NCBI GenBank assembly: GCA_028023455.1
Contig: JAQFVV010006208.1
Span: 8,356,963-8,420,962, forward strand
Length of the DNA stretch: 64,000 nt
From: Epiperipatus broadwayi
Lineage: Eukaryota; Onychophora; Udeonychophora; Euonychophora; Peripatidae
Reading direction: 5' to 3'
Shown here: piece after piece, positions 62,247 to 64,000 of the stretch
How positions within the stretch are numbered: the first letter of the stretch is position 1
How the letters are laid out: every line of letters starts with the position of its first letter
Made by a program: the position numbers and the translations under genes
Notes under the pieces: model-generated
Databases searched by the model: none
The model's input: the letters and a program-made list of their open reading frames with translations, nothing else
Told to the model about the DNA's origin: nothing

Positions 62247-63056
62247 TATTTTTAGATTTTTACAGGGTATTTTGTAATGACTTTTTTCTAATAGGTTTAT
62301 ATTATGTAGATAGAATCTCCGAATCTCACTTTCAAATAATAAAATCTCCGAATCTCACTTTCAAATAATAAATTTAATACAGTAAGATCTCTATATTCAA
62401 TTAATTTAGTAACAGTGGGTACATGAATGTGATGAAATATCCTATCGTTTGACTTAATATAGACAACACCAGTGCTCTAGTGTCTACGTTACAACTCAAC
62501 AATTACCACCACCCCCCTAAAATATTATCAAAATTAATTCACAATCTCAAGAAAGCTAACTAAAAGTTCTTGACCCTCCCCCTATTACTGATTGATAAAG
62601 AACTTACATTTTTTGAACAATGATTATTAAACCAAAGATTTTGAATGCATTCAAATCCTTGGTTAATGTAGATAATCTTCTGGACTGGCAATGATATCGC
62701 AATTGTCAGTTATCCAGAAACTGAGAAGATAAAAGTTATTGTTATTGCTTTTAGATCAATTCAAATTAAAAAATCCACTTCCAAATCTGTATCACATTTT
62801 GAACCATGATTTATAAAGTCAATATAAATGGTTTTAAAGATCATTGACATAAAAATAAAAAATAAGTTGAAATTACTACATATCTATCTTTAGTACAAGT
62901 TTTATTTCAAATGCCTCAAATTTCCTATCAGTTATAATGAGAAAACAGTTTAAACTTTGTGACTAATTGTTCTAAAGTGTAAAATATAAAATGTGCTAAC
63001 ATGCACGAGCACACAAACCTGAACACAAATAGAGAAATATTTTATATATATTTTTA
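62247..63056. other. Unassigned DNA with a 29-bp tandem pair
   Basis: AATCTCCGAATCTCACTTTC repeats at 62314 and 62343, giving two 29-bp units. Nothing else recognised. Confidence 0.5.
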
Positions 63057-63535
63057 ATTACATGGCTAAGTGCTTTCGAGGGTCAGAGCTCTCATATTCA
63101 TAGCCATTTTGTAAATAGACAAGTAAATTGATTAAGAGCGATGTAAATTTATGCAAATGCGATAGTTATGTATTCCATTTCCTGGATATTTTGTAGCAAG
63201 AGTCTTTTCTATTTATGGCGTCATTATCTCTAGCAATAAAGTAAGCCTCTTTTATCTTTCTTTTGAGATAGTGTTGCTCTCTGCAAACCACCACTGGATC
63301 TCTAGGTTGGCAATCGTGACTAGCTGAAGTGTGATGCTGTGCAAAAACTGAACTATAAGAAGTGTCTACCAGTGCTTTATTATAGGAGTATGTGTTTTGG
63401 GATAGCCTAGTAAACAGAGAGCCCCTGGTCTCACCATAATATGATGATTTATAATGTTTTTCAGGGCAGGCAATATTATAGACCACTTGAGGTGTCAGTG
63501 AGGGTGGTAGGCTGTGTTTAGTATTTCTCATTTTT
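63057..63535 (-). mobile_element. Penelope-like element (second family): GIY-YIG domain and 3' repeat
   Basis: Minus-strand frame 63166-63531 encodes a GIY-YIG endonuclease: PQVVYNIACP (first strand), YYGETRGSLFTRLSQ (Y-G-E-T, with the conserved R), SSVFAQHHTSASHD, CQPRDPVVVCRE, then KIKEAYFIARDNDAINRKDS. That is the canonical order for the Penelope C-terminal nuclease. The upstream RT is not in the window (plus strand beyond 63535 is unrelated), so the copy is 5'-truncated. Its 3' part holds a hammerhead-like relic at 63060-63100. Confidence 0.85.
63060..63100 (-). ncRNA. Hammerhead relic in Penelope 3' repeat
   Basis: Minus strand: ATATG, AGA, GCT, CTGA then directly CCCTC, GAAA, AGCACT, T, AGC, CATGT. 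Stem I can form (GCT/AGC and ATATG/CATGT), GAAA and a near-palindromic stem III are present, but the rest of CTGATGA and one side of stem II are deleted. Confidence 0.5.
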
Positions 63536-63536
63536 T

Positions 63537-64000
63537 ATCGTAGAAACTACAAAGTAAAATATGAATGAACAAATTACTATACCAAAGCAATGTATCAGGC
63601 ATGCAGCATAGAAAACATTATTGTATATATATTTTGGTGGCATCTGAGTTCTCTTCCTCCAATAGTTCCATGGAAACTAAACATTATATCTCACCAACAG
63701 TATCCATGACAACTAAACATTATACCTCACCAACAGTATCAGGCAAAGATATAACAGTTGTATATATTTAATCCCATTAACTGTTTATATTAGTGCTTTT
63801 GAGAAAATATGGTGTTATCATTTTATCTTGCTAAGAATATGAGACCACCCTAAGTTCTTGAAAGCTCTAGCCATATTTAATTTTACTGTTTCCTATAGTT
63901 GTGTATAAGCACACTTATTACAGCTGTATATATTGTAAATATATATTTGTTTTAATAAATAATATTTAATCATATTTATACCTGTGTTAATTGCATTCAT
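63537..64000. other. Unassigned DNA
   Basis: AACTAAACATTATA.CTCACCAACAGTATC occurs twice (about 63676 and 63710), giving a small tandem pair that also creates the 68-residue plus-strand frame. No gene seen to the window end. Confidence 0.45.

Overview
The window looks like intergenic or intronic nuclear DNA from an invertebrate animal. It is very A+T-rich by eye. I found no intact host gene, no rRNA or true tRNA gene, no operon structure and no bacterial signal. Long stop-free frames are rare, and every recognisable protein fragment belongs to a retroelement: RTE-type LINE reverse transcriptase, or Penelope-like reverse transcriptase with a GIY-YIG endonuclease. I cannot name the species. Schistosomes, molluscs and cnidarians are lineages where hammerhead-bearing repeats of this kind are known, so a lophotrochozoan or similar animal is plausible (inference).

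The main content is a dense set of short repeats that carry type-I hammerhead ribozymes (HHR), or motifs close to them. I sort them into provisional families. A: about 470-nt monomers, tandem and head-to-head, with a tRNA-like A/B-box segment after the ribozyme. B/B2: about 360-nt tandem monomers resembling metazoan retrozymes. C: short fold-back elements, complete copies about 380-510 bp, bounded by 10-15 bp target-site duplications. D: fold-backs with a palindromic stem III. E, G, H: HHR-like cores with small defects, G being the terminal repeat of a Penelope-like element. Copies are commonly inverted dimers, so one insertion can hold a ribozyme in each arm.

A further group, F, has the same architecture (tandem 341-358 nt monomers and large palindromes) but no hammerhead core. 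It shares a conserved hairpin-plus-linker block across at least eight loci and is the best candidate here for an undescribed structured or catalytic RNA.

Layout. 1-5 kb: a 397-bp tandem duplication, RTE 3' ends, F and A copies. 5.7-6.3 kb: a T-rich minisatellite. 7.4-10.8 kb: B, a SPIN-like hAT MITE, C, B2, E, F and a duplicated tRNA-derived SINE. 11-24 kb: C, A, D, F and two RTE copies of about 1.2 kb that reach the FADD box. 24-32.5 kb: two Penelope-like remnants with terminal repeats, SINEs, an A/E composite and F tandem repeats. 30-35 kb: the densest block of A elements. 36-46 kb: SINEs, nested palindromes, F, E, C, H and the cleanest ribozyme of the window (45945-45997). 46-54 kb: mostly A+T-rich DNA with the B tandem array (interrupted by an RTE), a second Penelope family, F and an RTE. 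54-64 kb: C copies, RTE ends, F2 and a Penelope GIY-YIG fragment.

How the parts fit together (inference): the HHR elements encode no protein. Their 10-15 bp target-site duplications imply insertion by a retroelement enzyme, for which the Penelope-like and RTE families present here are the obvious sources. The ribozymes would cut multimeric transcripts into monomers.
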